From NCBI GenBank assembly GCA_016192455.1, contig JACPUC010000008.1, positions 248,001 to 312,000 of the forward strand: a DNA stretch of 64,000 nucleotides. Reading direction: 5' to 3'. The stretch comes from Candidatus Tectimicrobiota bacterium (GTDB taxonomy: Bacteria; JACPUC01). This document shows, piece by piece, positions 43,917-52,011 of this stretch. How positions within the stretch are numbered: the stretch's first letter is position 1; the number at the start of each line of letters is the position of its first letter. Both the position numbers and the translations under genes were made by a program. The notes under the pieces were generated by a model. That model was not told the DNA's origin. It made no database searches and worked only from the letters and a program-made list of their open reading frames with translations.

Positions 43917-44139
43917 TCGCCTACTCCGCAACTACCCGGCGTCGTAGTCGGCTGTGTCGGCTGAGGCTCTGCCGGGTAATTGCAGAGCAAGCTGTCCGCA
44001 ACAAGGAACTATGTCATAAGTCCTGCGAGAGCCACCGGAATCGAGGTCGGCTGCATCGGCATCGGCTGGTGACTCTCGCTTGGGCTTCTGAACGGTCCAG
44101 GGAATTGGAGGAGGAGGTCTATCCCAACTGTTCCGTTCG
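43860..44139 (-). ncRNA. Candidate structured small RNA with C-rich anti-Shine-Dalgarno loops
   Basis: About 280 bases on the minus strand. In order from its 5' end: hairpin 1 (GAACGG/CCGTTC arms, 44133-44138 and 44090-44095) with CCTCCTCCTCC in its loop; hairpin 2 (12-bp arms with one mismatch, 44068-44079 and 44025-44036); hairpin 3 (TACCCGGC/GCCGGGTA, 43971-43978 and 43933-43940); and hairpin 4 (10-bp perfect arms AGGGACCGAG/CTCGGTCCCT, 43907-43916 and 43870-43879), with ACCTCCT in its loop and a T-rich run to 43860, a Rho-independent terminator. Loops 2 and 3 share repeated AGCCGA. A minus promoter (TTGCAT 44169-44174, 17 bases, CATATT 44146-44151) would start transcription near 44139. 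No protein frame is evident. Confidence 0.5.
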
Positions 44140-44141
44140 GG

Positions 44142-44174
44142 TTGTAATATGGACTGGACCGCGGTATAATGCAA
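44142..44174 (+). promoter_or_regulatory. Overlapping antiparallel promoters for the LysR gene and the small RNA
   Basis: Plus strand: TTGTAA (44142-44147), 17-base spacer, TATAAT (44165-44170), predicted start near 44177 for the LysR gene. Minus strand: TTGCAT (44169-44174), 17-base spacer, CATATT (44146-44151) for the candidate small RNA. The elements share the same 33 bases, so the two polymerases would exclude each other. Confidence 0.5.
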
Positions 44175-44248
44175 TCGAAAATATTTAATTTTATCTATTA
44201 GAATGGCTGATTGAAGGGCTGGTGACGGCCCAGCACGGGAGTCGGGCC

Positions 44249-45172
44249 ATGGACCTGTTGAACTTCAAGATCTTCTGCGATGTCGTGGAGACCAGGAGTT
44301 TCACCAAGGCGGCGGCGCGGAACTACCTCTCCCAGTCAGCGGTGAGCCAGCAGGTGCGCTCGATTGAGGAGGAGCTCAATGAGACGCTGATCAACCGCGG
44401 GCGCGGCACGCTCGAGCTCACCGAGGCCGGGGAGATTTTCCTGGTGGGAAGCCGCAGCATCCTGCAGAGTTTCGAGGAGATCAAGGCGCGGCTCGCGGCG
44501 ACGAAACGCGAGGTCAGCGGCGCCATCCGCATCTCCAGCACCTACAGCATCGGCCTCTATGAGCTGCCCCCCTACCTGCAGCGGTTCATCCAGCTCTACC
44601 CCAACGTGCAGATGAGCGTGGACTATCGCCACACCCCCGATATTTACGAGGACGTGATCAGCAAGCGCGTTGACCTGGGGTTTGTCGCCTACCCATCACC
44701 TCGGCCGCAGCTCACCATCCACCCCTTCCGGGAGGACCGTCTGACGCTGGTGTGCCATCCTGACCACCCCTTCAGCAAGCTGAGCAGCATTGATCCTCGG
44801 CAGCTCCACGAGCAACCGTTCGTCGCCTTCAGCCGCGTCACCCCGACGAGCAAGGCGATCCGCCGCATCCTCAAGCGGGCTCACGCGCAGGTCCGCATCG
44901 TCATGGAGTTCGATAACATCGAGCTCATCAAGCGCGCCGTGGAGATCAACGGCGGCGTGTCGATTGTGCCCTGGCACACCATCCTGCCGCAGGTGCAGAA
45001 TGGCGTGCTCGCCGCGGTGCCGCTGCGCAACGCCAACGATCTGCGTCCCCTCGGTGTGCTGCTGCGCAAGGAACGCATCCTCCCCACGGCGGTGCTGCGA
45101 TTCCTTGATCTGCTCGAAGAGCCGCTCGACATCGCGAACCACATGAAGGCGAGCAAGTCCGCGGGCCGCTAG
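44249..45172 (+). CDS. LysR-family transcriptional regulator
   Basis: 307 residues. The N-terminal helix-turn-helix (FKIFCDVVETRSFTKAAARNYLSQSAVSQQVRSIEEEL) is typical of LysR. The C-terminal effector-binding domain includes GAIRISSTYSIGLYELPPYLQRFIQLYPNVQ and GGVSIVPWHTI. ATG 44249 (MDLLNF) fits the family start; an upstream GTG at 44222 has no support. A consensus-like promoter lies about 80 bases upstream. It may control the thioesterase behind it or the CoA-ligase cluster, and it shares its promoter region with the divergent small RNA. Confidence 0.88.
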   Translation: MDLLNFKIFCDVVETRSFTKAAARNYLSQSAVSQQVRSIEEELNETLINRGRGTLELTEAGEIFLVGSRSILQSFEEIKARLAATKREVSGAIRISSTYSIGLYELPPYLQRFIQLYPNVQMSVDYRHTPDIYEDVISKRVDLGFVAYPSPRPQLTIHPFREDRLTLVCHPDHPFSKLSSIDPRQLHEQPFVAFSRVTPTSKAIRRILKRAHAQVRIVMEFDNIELIKRAVEINGGVSIVPWHTILPQVQNGVLAAVPLRNANDLRPLGVLLRKERILPTAVLRFLDLLEEPLDIANHMKASKSAGR

Positions 45173-45220
45173 CGCCGCTCCCTAGCATGGCCTCCAGGCG
45201 CCCACAAGGAGCCTTCTCTG

Positions 45221-45649
45221 ATGGCCGAGCGCGACTATGCCAAGATTTTCCCACGGGTGAAGGAGACCTCACCCTTCTACCAGTTGCTGGGAATTGAAGA
45301 GGTCGAGGTGCGGGAGGGCTATGCCAGCCTGCGGATGGAGTTTCGTCCTCAACTCACCCACTCCTATGGCATCGTCCATGGCGGGGCGATGACCGCCCTG
45401 ATCGACTCCACCGGGGCGGTTGCGCTCCTCACCCGCGTGAGGCGAGGGGAGACAGTCACCACCATCGAGCTGAAGGTGAACTTCCTCGCCTCGGTCGCCG
45501 CGGGGAGGATGACGGCCGAAGCCGTCATCGTGCACCACGGCCGCCGCACCGCCGTGATCGACTGCACCGTGACCCGCGGCGACGGCAAAAAAGTGGCGAA
45601 GGCGCTCCTGACGTACATGATCCTCCAGCCCGAGGCCGCGGCAGGGTGA
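45221..45649 (+). CDS. Hotdog-fold acyl-CoA thioesterase, PaaI type
   Basis: 142 residues. The PaaI/YbdB pattern HSYGIVHGGAMTALIDSTGAVAL (residues of about 47-69) includes the catalytic-site HGG and acidic residue, followed by TTIELKVNFLASVAAG. It hydrolyses aromatic or short-chain acyl-CoA thioesters, often to release trapped CoA in aromatic degradation. AAGGAG precedes ATG 45221. It lies 48 bases after LysR. Confidence 0.85.
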   Translation: MAERDYAKIFPRVKETSPFYQLLGIEEVEVREGYASLRMEFRPQLTHSYGIVHGGAMTALIDSTGAVALLTRVRRGETVTTIELKVNFLASVAAGRMTAEAVIVHHGRRTAVIDCTVTRGDGKKVAKALLTYMILQPEAAAG

Positions 45650-45725
45650 TGGGCCGCCGCAGCCGCGAAGGATTTCGCGCGAGCGCGTCATGGGGCGTTC
45701 CGCGACCGACGCAGGGAAGACGCGC

Positions 45726-46703
45726 ATGCACCGTTCTACGTCCGCCGTGATGGGATTTCCCGCCTTGTCGTCGGCGATGCTGCTCCACCCAGGGCGGGAG
45801 CCGGCCGCGGCATGGCGCAGACTGCCTCGCCGCTTCTGCGCCCTTCTCTTCCTCCTCGCCGCGGCCGCTGGCCTGCCCCTCTGGGTCGATGCACCTGCGG
45901 CCATCGCGGCGGCTCCGGCGGCGGGGGCGGAGCAGGACGACGCCCCGCGCTCCGGCGCGCTTCTGGACCGCACGCTGCTGCGCGCGCACCTGGCCTTTCG
46001 CAGCGGGGCGCTCGACCGTGCCACGCTCATCTACCGCGCACTCTCCACGCGCGATCCGGCGGCGCGCGCCGCGCCGGCGCCGCAAGCGCTGCGGGAAGCC
46101 GCGGGGTACCAGCTTGGCCGCCTCGCCCAGGCGCAGCGGCAGTATCAGCGCGCCGAGGGCCGCTGGCTATCCTTTCTTCAGCGCCACCCGCACTCGAGGC
46201 GCCTGGCGCATGCCGCAGCCCATCGCGAGCTCGCCAGCGCGCTCCGTCACGTCACCGCGGGCGAACTGCAGCAGGCCTTGCAGCGCCTGCGCGCTCTCCT
46301 CCATCGCGGCGAGCCCCGTCCGCCTCGGGAGGTCATCAGCCGCATCCGCCAGGATGCAAGCGTCATCGCGCTGCTGCAGCAACGCCAAATCGCGCTCGAT
46401 CAGCGGGACCTGGACCTCTACCTCCAGGTCGTCGATCCCGCCTACGCCGGGCCCGGTGGCATGAAGGGGCTGCGGGCGCGTCTCGGCCTCCTCTTCAAGC
46501 GCTTCCAGCACATCCGCATGCGCTACCGCAGCGTGCACCTCGAGGTGCGCTCCGACACCGCCCATGTGGAGGCTGACGCTGAACTGCGCCTGGACGGGGC
46601 GGCGAACCCGACCGAGGCGCTCCACTTCACCACGCATGACTCCCTTGACCTGCGGCACGGCCCCAACGGCTGGCGCATTACGGCAGGTCTGAGTGGCTGG
46701 TAA
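45726..46703 (+). CDS. Secreted protein with C-terminal NTF2-like domain
   Basis: 325 residues. A long basic N-terminus (EPAAAWRRLPRRF) leads into a signal segment LLFLLAAAAGLPLWVDAPAAIAAA. The middle is helical and TPR-like (LDRTLLRAHLAFRSGALDRATLIYRAL, LGRLAQAQRQYQRAEGRWLSFLQRHP). The last 120 residues resemble NTF2/SnoaL-like domains (IALDQRDLDLYLQVVDPAY...HFTTHDSLDLRHGPNGWRI). I infer a periplasmic or cell-envelope role. ATG 45726 follows AGGGAAG; ATG 45690 is an alternative. The family is not recognised beyond these domains. Confidence 0.6.
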   Translation: MHRSTSAVMGFPALSSAMLLHPGREPAAAWRRLPRRFCALLFLLAAAAGLPLWVDAPAAIAAAPAAGAEQDDAPRSGALLDRTLLRAHLAFRSGALDRATLIYRALSTRDPAARAAPAPQALREAAGYQLGRLAQAQRQYQRAEGRWLSFLQRHPHSRRLAHAAAHRELASALRHVTAGELQQALQRLRALLHRGEPRPPREVISRIRQDASVIALLQQRQIALDQRDLDLYLQVVDPAYAGPGGMKGLRARLGLLFKRFQHIRMRYRSVHLEVRSDTAHVEADAELRLDGAANPTEALHFTTHDSLDLRHGPNGWRITAGLSGW

Positions 46704-46846
46704 AACCGGCGGCCGGGGAACGCTGCAGGAACGTGGCGACGCCGGCGGGTATCAGCGGCCACGCGACAGCCCGTGCGAGGCTGGAACGGGAACATGATAC
46801 GAGAAGAGAGGTGCGCCTCGCGCCGCCGATTCATGAGGACGCAGGC

Positions 46847-47851
46847 ATGGGCTCGGATTCAACGCTCGTCTACTCGCGGCGCTTCCGCGTCAAGACCATC
46901 GAGGCCGCGAGGTTGCGCGCCTCGTTCGCCGAGGATGTGCGGCAGGGCTTGAGCGCCAGGTCCAAACGGCTGTCGCCGAGGTACTTTTACGATGATCAGG
47001 GCTCGCAGCTCTTCGAGCGCATCACCGAGCTGCCGGAGTACTACCTGACGCGCACGGAGACGGAAACCCTGCGGCGGCATGTGGGCGCGATGCTGCAGGG
47101 GGTTGATGCGGAGACGGCGCTCGTCGAGCTCGGCAGCGGCAGCTCAACGAAGACGCGCCTCATTTTCGACGCCTTCTTGCAACGCTCGGCAACCCTGCAC
47201 TACCTGCCCGTGGACATCTCGAAAACCATGCTGGTGCAGAGTTGCCGCACCCTCCTGAAGGAGTATGAAGCTCTGGAGATCACCGGCTACGTGGCGCGGT
47301 ACGAGGAGGCCCTTGCCGCCATCGGGCAGGCGGAGCTTGGCCGCAAGCTCATCTTCTTCCTAGGCTCCAGCATCGGCAACCTGGAGCCGCACCAGGCCCG
47401 GGACTTCCTGGCGCGCCTCGCCGGCGCCATGTCGGCGGATGACGCCGCCATCATCGGCTTCGATGCCCAGAAGGAGGTGCGTCTCCTCGAAGCGGCGTAC
47501 AACGATGCCCAGGGGGTGACGGCGGCGTTTAACCTCAACCTCTTGCGTCGCATCAACCGCGAGCTGGCGGCGAACTTCGACCTCGAGGCCTTCGCGCACT
47601 ACGCCCCGTACAACATCCAGGAAGGCCGCATCGAGATGCACCTCGTGAGCACCAGGGAGCAACTCGTCACCATCGGGACGATGGGCCAGCAGGTCGCTCT
47701 GCGCCGCGGCGAGTCGATCCATACCGAGAATTCCTACAAGTATACGCGGGCGCAGATCCAGGACCTCGCCGAGAGCGCCGGGCTGCGTCTGGACAGAACC
47801 TGGACGGATGCGGGCGAGATGTTCTTCCTCTGCCGCTTCCTCCTGGCCTGA
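46847..47851 (+). CDS. egtD: Histidine N-alpha-methyltransferase EgtD-like
   Basis: 334 residues. EgtD trimethylates the alpha-amino group of histidine to hercynine using SAM, the first step of ergothioneine synthesis. Family marks are RYFYDDQGSQLFERITELPEYYLTRTE (residues of about 45-71), the SAM-binding ALVELGSGSSTKT at 91-103, and LGSSIGNL. The C-terminus ends GEMFFLCRFLLA. ATG 46847 follows GAGGA. No egtB lies in the window, so the product may be hercynine or the partner gene is elsewhere. Confidence 0.85.
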   Translation: MGSDSTLVYSRRFRVKTIEAARLRASFAEDVRQGLSARSKRLSPRYFYDDQGSQLFERITELPEYYLTRTETETLRRHVGAMLQGVDAETALVELGSGSSTKTRLIFDAFLQRSATLHYLPVDISKTMLVQSCRTLLKEYEALEITGYVARYEEALAAIGQAELGRKLIFFLGSSIGNLEPHQARDFLARLAGAMSADDAAIIGFDAQKEVRLLEAAYNDAQGVTAAFNLNLLRRINRELAANFDLEAFAHYAPYNIQEGRIEMHLVSTREQLVTIGTMGQQVALRRGESIHTENSYKYTRAQIQDLAESAGLRLDRTWTDAGEMFFLCRFLLA

Positions 47852-47992
47852 CCTTGCCCCTGACGCTCTCTGCCCGAGACCGCGCGAGCACTCCGCTGAG
47901 CGGACGCCGCGCGGCCCGGGAAGGGGCTGCCGCCCGCACCGCATTGGCGCCTGCGGGGCGCTGCCTGCCGCTCTGGAACAGCGATTTCTGCC

Positions 47993-48724
47993 ATGTCCCA
48001 GATCATCTTTGAGCATATCTCCAAGACGTACGGCGCCACGGCGGCGTTGCGCGACCTCTGCCTCGAGTTCCCCGACAAGATGACGACCGCCGTGGTGGGC
48101 ACGAGCGGCAGCGGCAAGTCCACGCTGCTCCAGCACATCAACGGCCTTGTCCTTCCCTCGCGGGGGGTCGTGAAGGTCTTCGAGGAGCCGATCGACTACG
48201 CGCGCCTGCGGCAGTTGCGCCTGCGCATCGGGTACGCCGTGCAGGGGAGCGGCCTCTTCCCCCACCTCACGGCGAAGCAGAACATCACGCTGCTGGCGCG
48301 CCTGCAGAAATGGGAGCGGCCCCGCCTCGAGGCGCGCGCCGAGGAGCTGATGCGGCTGGTGAACCTGCCGCTCGACTACGCGCCTCGCTACCCCCACGAG
48401 CTGAGCGGCGGCGAGCAGCAGCGCGTCGGCCTCTGTCGCGCCATGATGCTGGACCCGCCCATCTTCCTCCTCGATGAAGCGTTTGGAGCCCTCGATCCCA
48501 TCACCCGCGGCGAGGTCCACGAGGAGTTCCTGAGGCTGCAGCGCGCCGCGCCGCGCACCGTCGTCCTCGTCACGCACGACGTGCGCGAAGCCTTGAAGCT
48601 TGGCGACTACCTGGTGGTGCTCTCGAAGGGGGAGCTTCAGCAGGCGGGGCCGTGCGAGGAGGTCGTCGCCTCGCCCGCCACGGAGTTCGTGCGACAGTTT
48701 CTGCGGACGCAACTCGAGACGTGA
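47993..48724 (+). CDS. Osmoprotectant-type ABC transporter ATP-binding protein
   Basis: 243 residues. Walker A GTSGSGKST at 36-44, signature LSGGEQQRV at 137-145, Walker B with FLLDEAFGALD at about 158-168, and a switch His in VLVTHDVREAL. Similar to the ATPases of the glycine betaine/carnitine/choline (OpuC/OsmV) family. It powers the permease encoded 90 bases downstream. Confidence 0.85.
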   Translation: MSQIIFEHISKTYGATAALRDLCLEFPDKMTTAVVGTSGSGKSTLLQHINGLVLPSRGVVKVFEEPIDYARLRQLRLRIGYAVQGSGLFPHLTAKQNITLLARLQKWERPRLEARAEELMRLVNLPLDYAPRYPHELSGGEQQRVGLCRAMMLDPPIFLLDEAFGALDPITRGEVHEEFLRLQRAAPRTVVLVTHDVREALKLGDYLVVLSKGELQQAGPCEEVVASPATEFVRQFLRTQLET

Positions 48725-48814
48725 GTGGTCCTGCGGCGAGAACCGGCGGACGGCCAGGGGAGGCGCGGCTCTTGCTCTCCTCGAAGCCCGGATCACCATC
48801 CGGAGAGCGGCGGC

Positions 48815-50320
48815 ATGGTTCACCCTGCGACGTGGCTTCTGGCGCCTCTGCTCCTGGGGTTCTTCCTGGCGGCGGGCGGCACGGCGGCGGGCAAGCCGAT
48901 CATCATCGGCTCGAAGCAGTTCAATGAGAGCTATATCCTGGGCGAGGCGATGGCGCAGGTGTTGGAGGCGCGCGGCTACCGGGTGCAGCGCCGCCTCGGC
49001 CTGGGGGGCACGCTGATCTGCTTCGAAGCCCTGCGGAGCCGCGAGATCGACCTCTACCCGGAATACACCGGCACCATCGAGCAGGCCATCCTGAAGCTGC
49101 CGCGGCACGCCACCCGCGAAACCCTCAACGACAAGCTCCGCGAGGCGTACGGGCTGCGCCTGCTGCGGCCCTTCGGCTTCAACAACACGTATGCCCTGGC
49201 CCTCCCCGAGGACCTCGCCAGCAGGCTGGGGATTGCCGCGATCAGCGATCTGATGCGCTTCCCGAACCTGCGCATGGCCTTCAGCCACGAGTTCATGGAG
49301 CGCCAGGACGGCTGGCCCGGGCTCGCCGCCGCCTACCGCTTGGCGACGAAGCCGACGGGCATCCAGCATGGCCTCGCTTACCAGGCGATCCAGGAGCGCA
49401 CCATCGACGTGACCGATGTCTACTCGACCGACGGGGACATCGAGAAGTACCGCCTCGCCGTGCTGCGGGACGACAAGGAGTTCTTCCCGCAGTACTTGGC
49501 GGCGCCGTTCGCGCACCTGGGCGTTGACGAGCAGGTTGCGGCGGTCGTGAACGAGCTGCAGGGGAAGATCTCTGACGCCGCGATGCGGCGGGCGAACGCC
49601 CAGGTGCTCTTGAAGGGGGCGACGTTCGCCGAGGCGGCCGGCTCGCTGCTGAGGGAGATCGGCGTGGCGCAGGCAACGCGGGAGAGAAGGGACGGCGCCT
49701 TCTGGCTTACCCTCCTCCTGCAAACCGTCACCCACCTCAAGTTGACGCTTATCGCCCTGCTGGCGGCGATGCTCGTGGCCATGCCGCTGGGGGTGCTCGT
49801 CTACCGGCTGCAGCGCCTCTCCCGCCCCATCATCTACGCTGCCGGCCTGCTCCAGACAATCCCCTCCATTGCGCTGCTGGCGTTCATGATCCCCTTCTTC
49901 GGCATCGGCGTAAAGCCGGCCATCGTCGCCCTCTCCCTCTATGCGCTGCTGCCCATCCTGCGCAACACCGCCACCGCGCTCTTCTCCATCGATCCGCTGC
50001 TGAAGCGCGTCTCCATCGGCATGGGGATGACGACCTGGCAGCGCCTGCGGCACATCGAACTCCCCCTGGCCGCCCCGACGATCATGGCGGGCATCAAGAC
50101 GGCGGCGGTGATCAACGTCGGCACGGCGACGCTGGCGGCCTTCATCGGCGCCGGCGGCCTGGGCGAACCGATCGTGACGGGGCTGGCCTTGAACGACTCC
50201 GCGATCATCCTGCGCGGCGCCATTCCCGCGGCGCTGCTGGCCGTGCTCACGGAGTTCGCCTTCGAGGTCCTGGAGCGCCGGCTCGTGCCGCGCCACCTCC
50301 TGCAGCGCCTCGGTGCGTAG
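48815..50320 (+). CDS. Osmoprotectant ABC transporter: fused substrate-binding and permease protein
   Basis: 501 residues. A signal segment (WLLAPLLLGFFLAAGGTAAG) is followed by an OpuAC/ProX-like binding domain at about 28-290 (IIIGSKQFNESYILGEAMAQVLEARGY, DLYPEYTGTIEQA, DVTDVYSTDGDIEKY). A five- to six-helix permease with the ABC loop (HIELPLAAPTIMAGIKTAAVINVG) completes it. ATG 48815 follows GGAGAG; the frame upstream lacks a start signal. Substrate is a quaternary amine or similar compound. The ergothioneine-pathway enzyme EgtD lies just upstream, so hercynine or ergothioneine is a possible substrate, but this is speculation. Confidence 0.8.
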   Translation: MVHPATWLLAPLLLGFFLAAGGTAAGKPIIIGSKQFNESYILGEAMAQVLEARGYRVQRRLGLGGTLICFEALRSREIDLYPEYTGTIEQAILKLPRHATRETLNDKLREAYGLRLLRPFGFNNTYALALPEDLASRLGIAAISDLMRFPNLRMAFSHEFMERQDGWPGLAAAYRLATKPTGIQHGLAYQAIQERTIDVTDVYSTDGDIEKYRLAVLRDDKEFFPQYLAAPFAHLGVDEQVAAVVNELQGKISDAAMRRANAQVLLKGATFAEAAGSLLREIGVAQATRERRDGAFWLTLLLQTVTHLKLTLIALLAAMLVAMPLGVLVYRLQRLSRPIIYAAGLLQTIPSIALLAFMIPFFGIGVKPAIVALSLYALLPILRNTATALFSIDPLLKRVSIGMGMTTWQRLRHIELPLAAPTIMAGIKTAAVINVGTATLAAFIGAGGLGEPIVTGLALNDSAIILRGAIPAALLAVLTEFAFEVLERRLVPRHLLQRLGA

Positions 50321-50412
50321 CGGAGCGCTGCGCTGCGCCGCCTGCCGGCCTGTCGCGACGGCCCGATGCCCCCCGTCCGCCAGTGCCGGTGCGCCCCGCA
50401 GGACACGTGCGG

Positions 50413-50859
50413 ATGCCCTACACGAGACTCGACGCCGCGCAGACGCTGGCCCAGGCGTTCGCTCTCCTGGAATCGGTCCGTTTTGCCCTCGTCATCACCG
50501 TCAGCACCGACGGCCGGGAGCCGCGCTGCCGCCTCATGACCCCCGTGCCGCACCAGGGGAGCATCTGGTTCCGCACCCGACGCGGCTCGGGGAAAATTCG
50601 CCAGCTCCGGGAGCGGCCCAGCGCGGCGGTCATCGCGGAGCGCGACGGCTACGTGGCCATGGCGAGCTTCCGCGGCCTGGTGGAGGTGATCGACGAGGCG
50701 GGGCTGCTCCGGGAACCTCAGGCGCCCGCGCGCCTGGCCGCGACCTTCGAGGAGGAGCTTGGGACACAGCGCTACCTGCTGAAGCTCGTCCCCCGGCACG
50801 TGCGCTACGTCGACCACGCAGCGAGGTGCAAGGGCGAGGCGCACCTCGCCGCGCCCTGA
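50413..50859 (+). CDS. Pyridoxamine 5'-phosphate oxidase-like protein
   Basis: 148 residues with the PPOX split-barrel pattern: FALVITVSTDGREPRCRLMTPVPHQGSIWFRTRRGSGKIRQL, YVAMASFRGLVEVI. It binds FMN or a related flavin in characterised homologues. Function otherwise unknown. AGGA lies about nine bases before ATG 50413. It stands 92 bases after the ABC permease. Confidence 0.65.
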   Translation: MPYTRLDAAQTLAQAFALLESVRFALVITVSTDGREPRCRLMTPVPHQGSIWFRTRRGSGKIRQLRERPSAAVIAERDGYVAMASFRGLVEVIDEAGLLREPQAPARLAATFEEELGTQRYLLKLVPRHVRYVDHAARCKGEAHLAAP

Positions 50860-50944
50860 GAGGCCGGGCGGGGAAATGAGGCTCCGGGGAGGGGAAAAGC
50901 GGACGGGCCGCCCGAAACGCTCTGCGCGGGCGTGGGTGGCGCCG

Positions 50945-51898
50945 TCAGGCGGCGCCGAGGAGCAATCGCACGACGTTAGGCAGGGTGGGGACATCGCGCC
51001 GGCCCGCACCATAGCCGACGCGGTCGATGCGGCGAAACGGCGGCGTGGCGGCATAGCCCGCCGCGATGGTGATGAGGATGGCGGCGCCGGTCGGCGTCAG
51101 GCACTCGCCCTCGAGGGTGTGGGAGCCCAGCGGCGCCCCCCCCATCCGCAGCAGCTCGACGACGGCAGGAACCGGCACCGGCATGAGGCCATGGGCGCAG
51201 CGCACCATGCCGCTCCCCACCGTCAGCGGGGAGACGATGGCGCGCTCGATGCCGAGGAGCTCGTAGCCGATCGCGAACCCGGTGATATCGATGATCGCAT
51301 CGACCGCCCCCACCTCGTGGAAATGGACCTCCTCGGGCGCGATGCCATGCACCCTCCCCTCCGCCACGGCAAGGTTCCAGAAGATCTCCCGCGCCAGCCG
51401 ACGCGCCGCCGAGCTGATGGGAGCCGCGTCGAGCAGGGCGTGAATCTGCCGCACGCCGCGCGCCTGCTCGTGCGCGTGGCTGTGGCCGTGGGCCTCAGCG
51501 GCAGGTCGAGGAGGCGCGGCATGAGGAGGCGCCGAGTGGTGGTGGCCGGCCCCATGGTGGGCATGGTGCGCCGCGCGGCTATGACTGTGCGCGCCGTGGT
51601 GTGTCGGCCTCGATTCGGCTTTGTGCTCCGTCGCTTCAGTTCCACCCTCGTCCGCTGCCGCGGCCTCCTGCGGCACGGTGTCGGCCTCCACGCCGGCGAT
51701 GCGCACGGTCAGCTTGGTCGCCGCCAGGCCCTGCCGGCGCACGCGCTCCACCACCACTTCCAAGCTCTCGACCGTGAGGGGAAGCTTCTGGAGCTCGGCG
51801 CGCCAGGCGCCTTCATCGAGGCCGGCGTCAAGGAGGCTGCCAAGCAGCATGTCGCCGCTGGCGCCGGCAAAGCAGTCGAAGTACGCCGTCCACCCCAT
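50945..51898 (-). CDS. larC: LarC-like nickel-pincer cofactor protein, lacking the C-terminal domain
   Basis: 317 residues. LarC inserts nickel into the pincer nucleotide cofactor of lactate racemase-type enzymes. Signatures are TAYFDCFAGASGDMLLGSLLDAG near the start, EEVHFHEVGAVDAIIDITGF, and GECLTPTGAAIL. A His-rich insert at 92-143 holds 17 His. The protein ends at PTLPNVVRLLLGAA, where full-length LarC continues for roughly a hundred residues, and I see no continuation in another frame. ATG 51898 matches the conserved N-terminus. It lies 114 bases after the CDF gene. No larA, larB or larE is in the window. Confidence 0.75.
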   Translation of the reverse strand: MGWTAYFDCFAGASGDMLLGSLLDAGLDEGAWRAELQKLPLTVESLEVVVERVRRQGLAATKLTVRIAGVEADTVPQEAAAADEGGTEATEHKAESRPTHHGAHSHSRAAHHAHHGAGHHHSAPPHAAPPRPAAEAHGHSHAHEQARGVRQIHALLDAAPISSAARRLAREIFWNLAVAEGRVHGIAPEEVHFHEVGAVDAIIDITGFAIGYELLGIERAIVSPLTVGSGMVRCAHGLMPVPVPAVVELLRMGGAPLGSHTLEGECLTPTGAAILITIAAGYAATPPFRRIDRVGYGAGRRDVPTLPNVVRLLLGAA

Positions 51899-52011
51899 GA
51901 CCTTCTTCCCGTTCCTCACCTGGAGGCCGCCAGGGACCCCCACCAACGAATGCTCCGGACAAGGCGTCGCACGGATCAGCGAAGGTTCGAAGCCGCACCC
52001 CCGATCTGACC

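Noticed and set aside
47360-50296. 978-residue open frame on the minus strand across the EgtD and ABC transporter genes
   Set aside because: It lies antisense to well-supported genes, is low-complexity (Gln/Glu/Arg/His-rich) and matches no family. Long antisense frames are expected at this GC content.
50860-50944. Frameshifted LarC2 continuation after larC
   Set aside because: Neither alternative frame gives LarC-like sequence, and the space is filled by the convergent PPOX gene.
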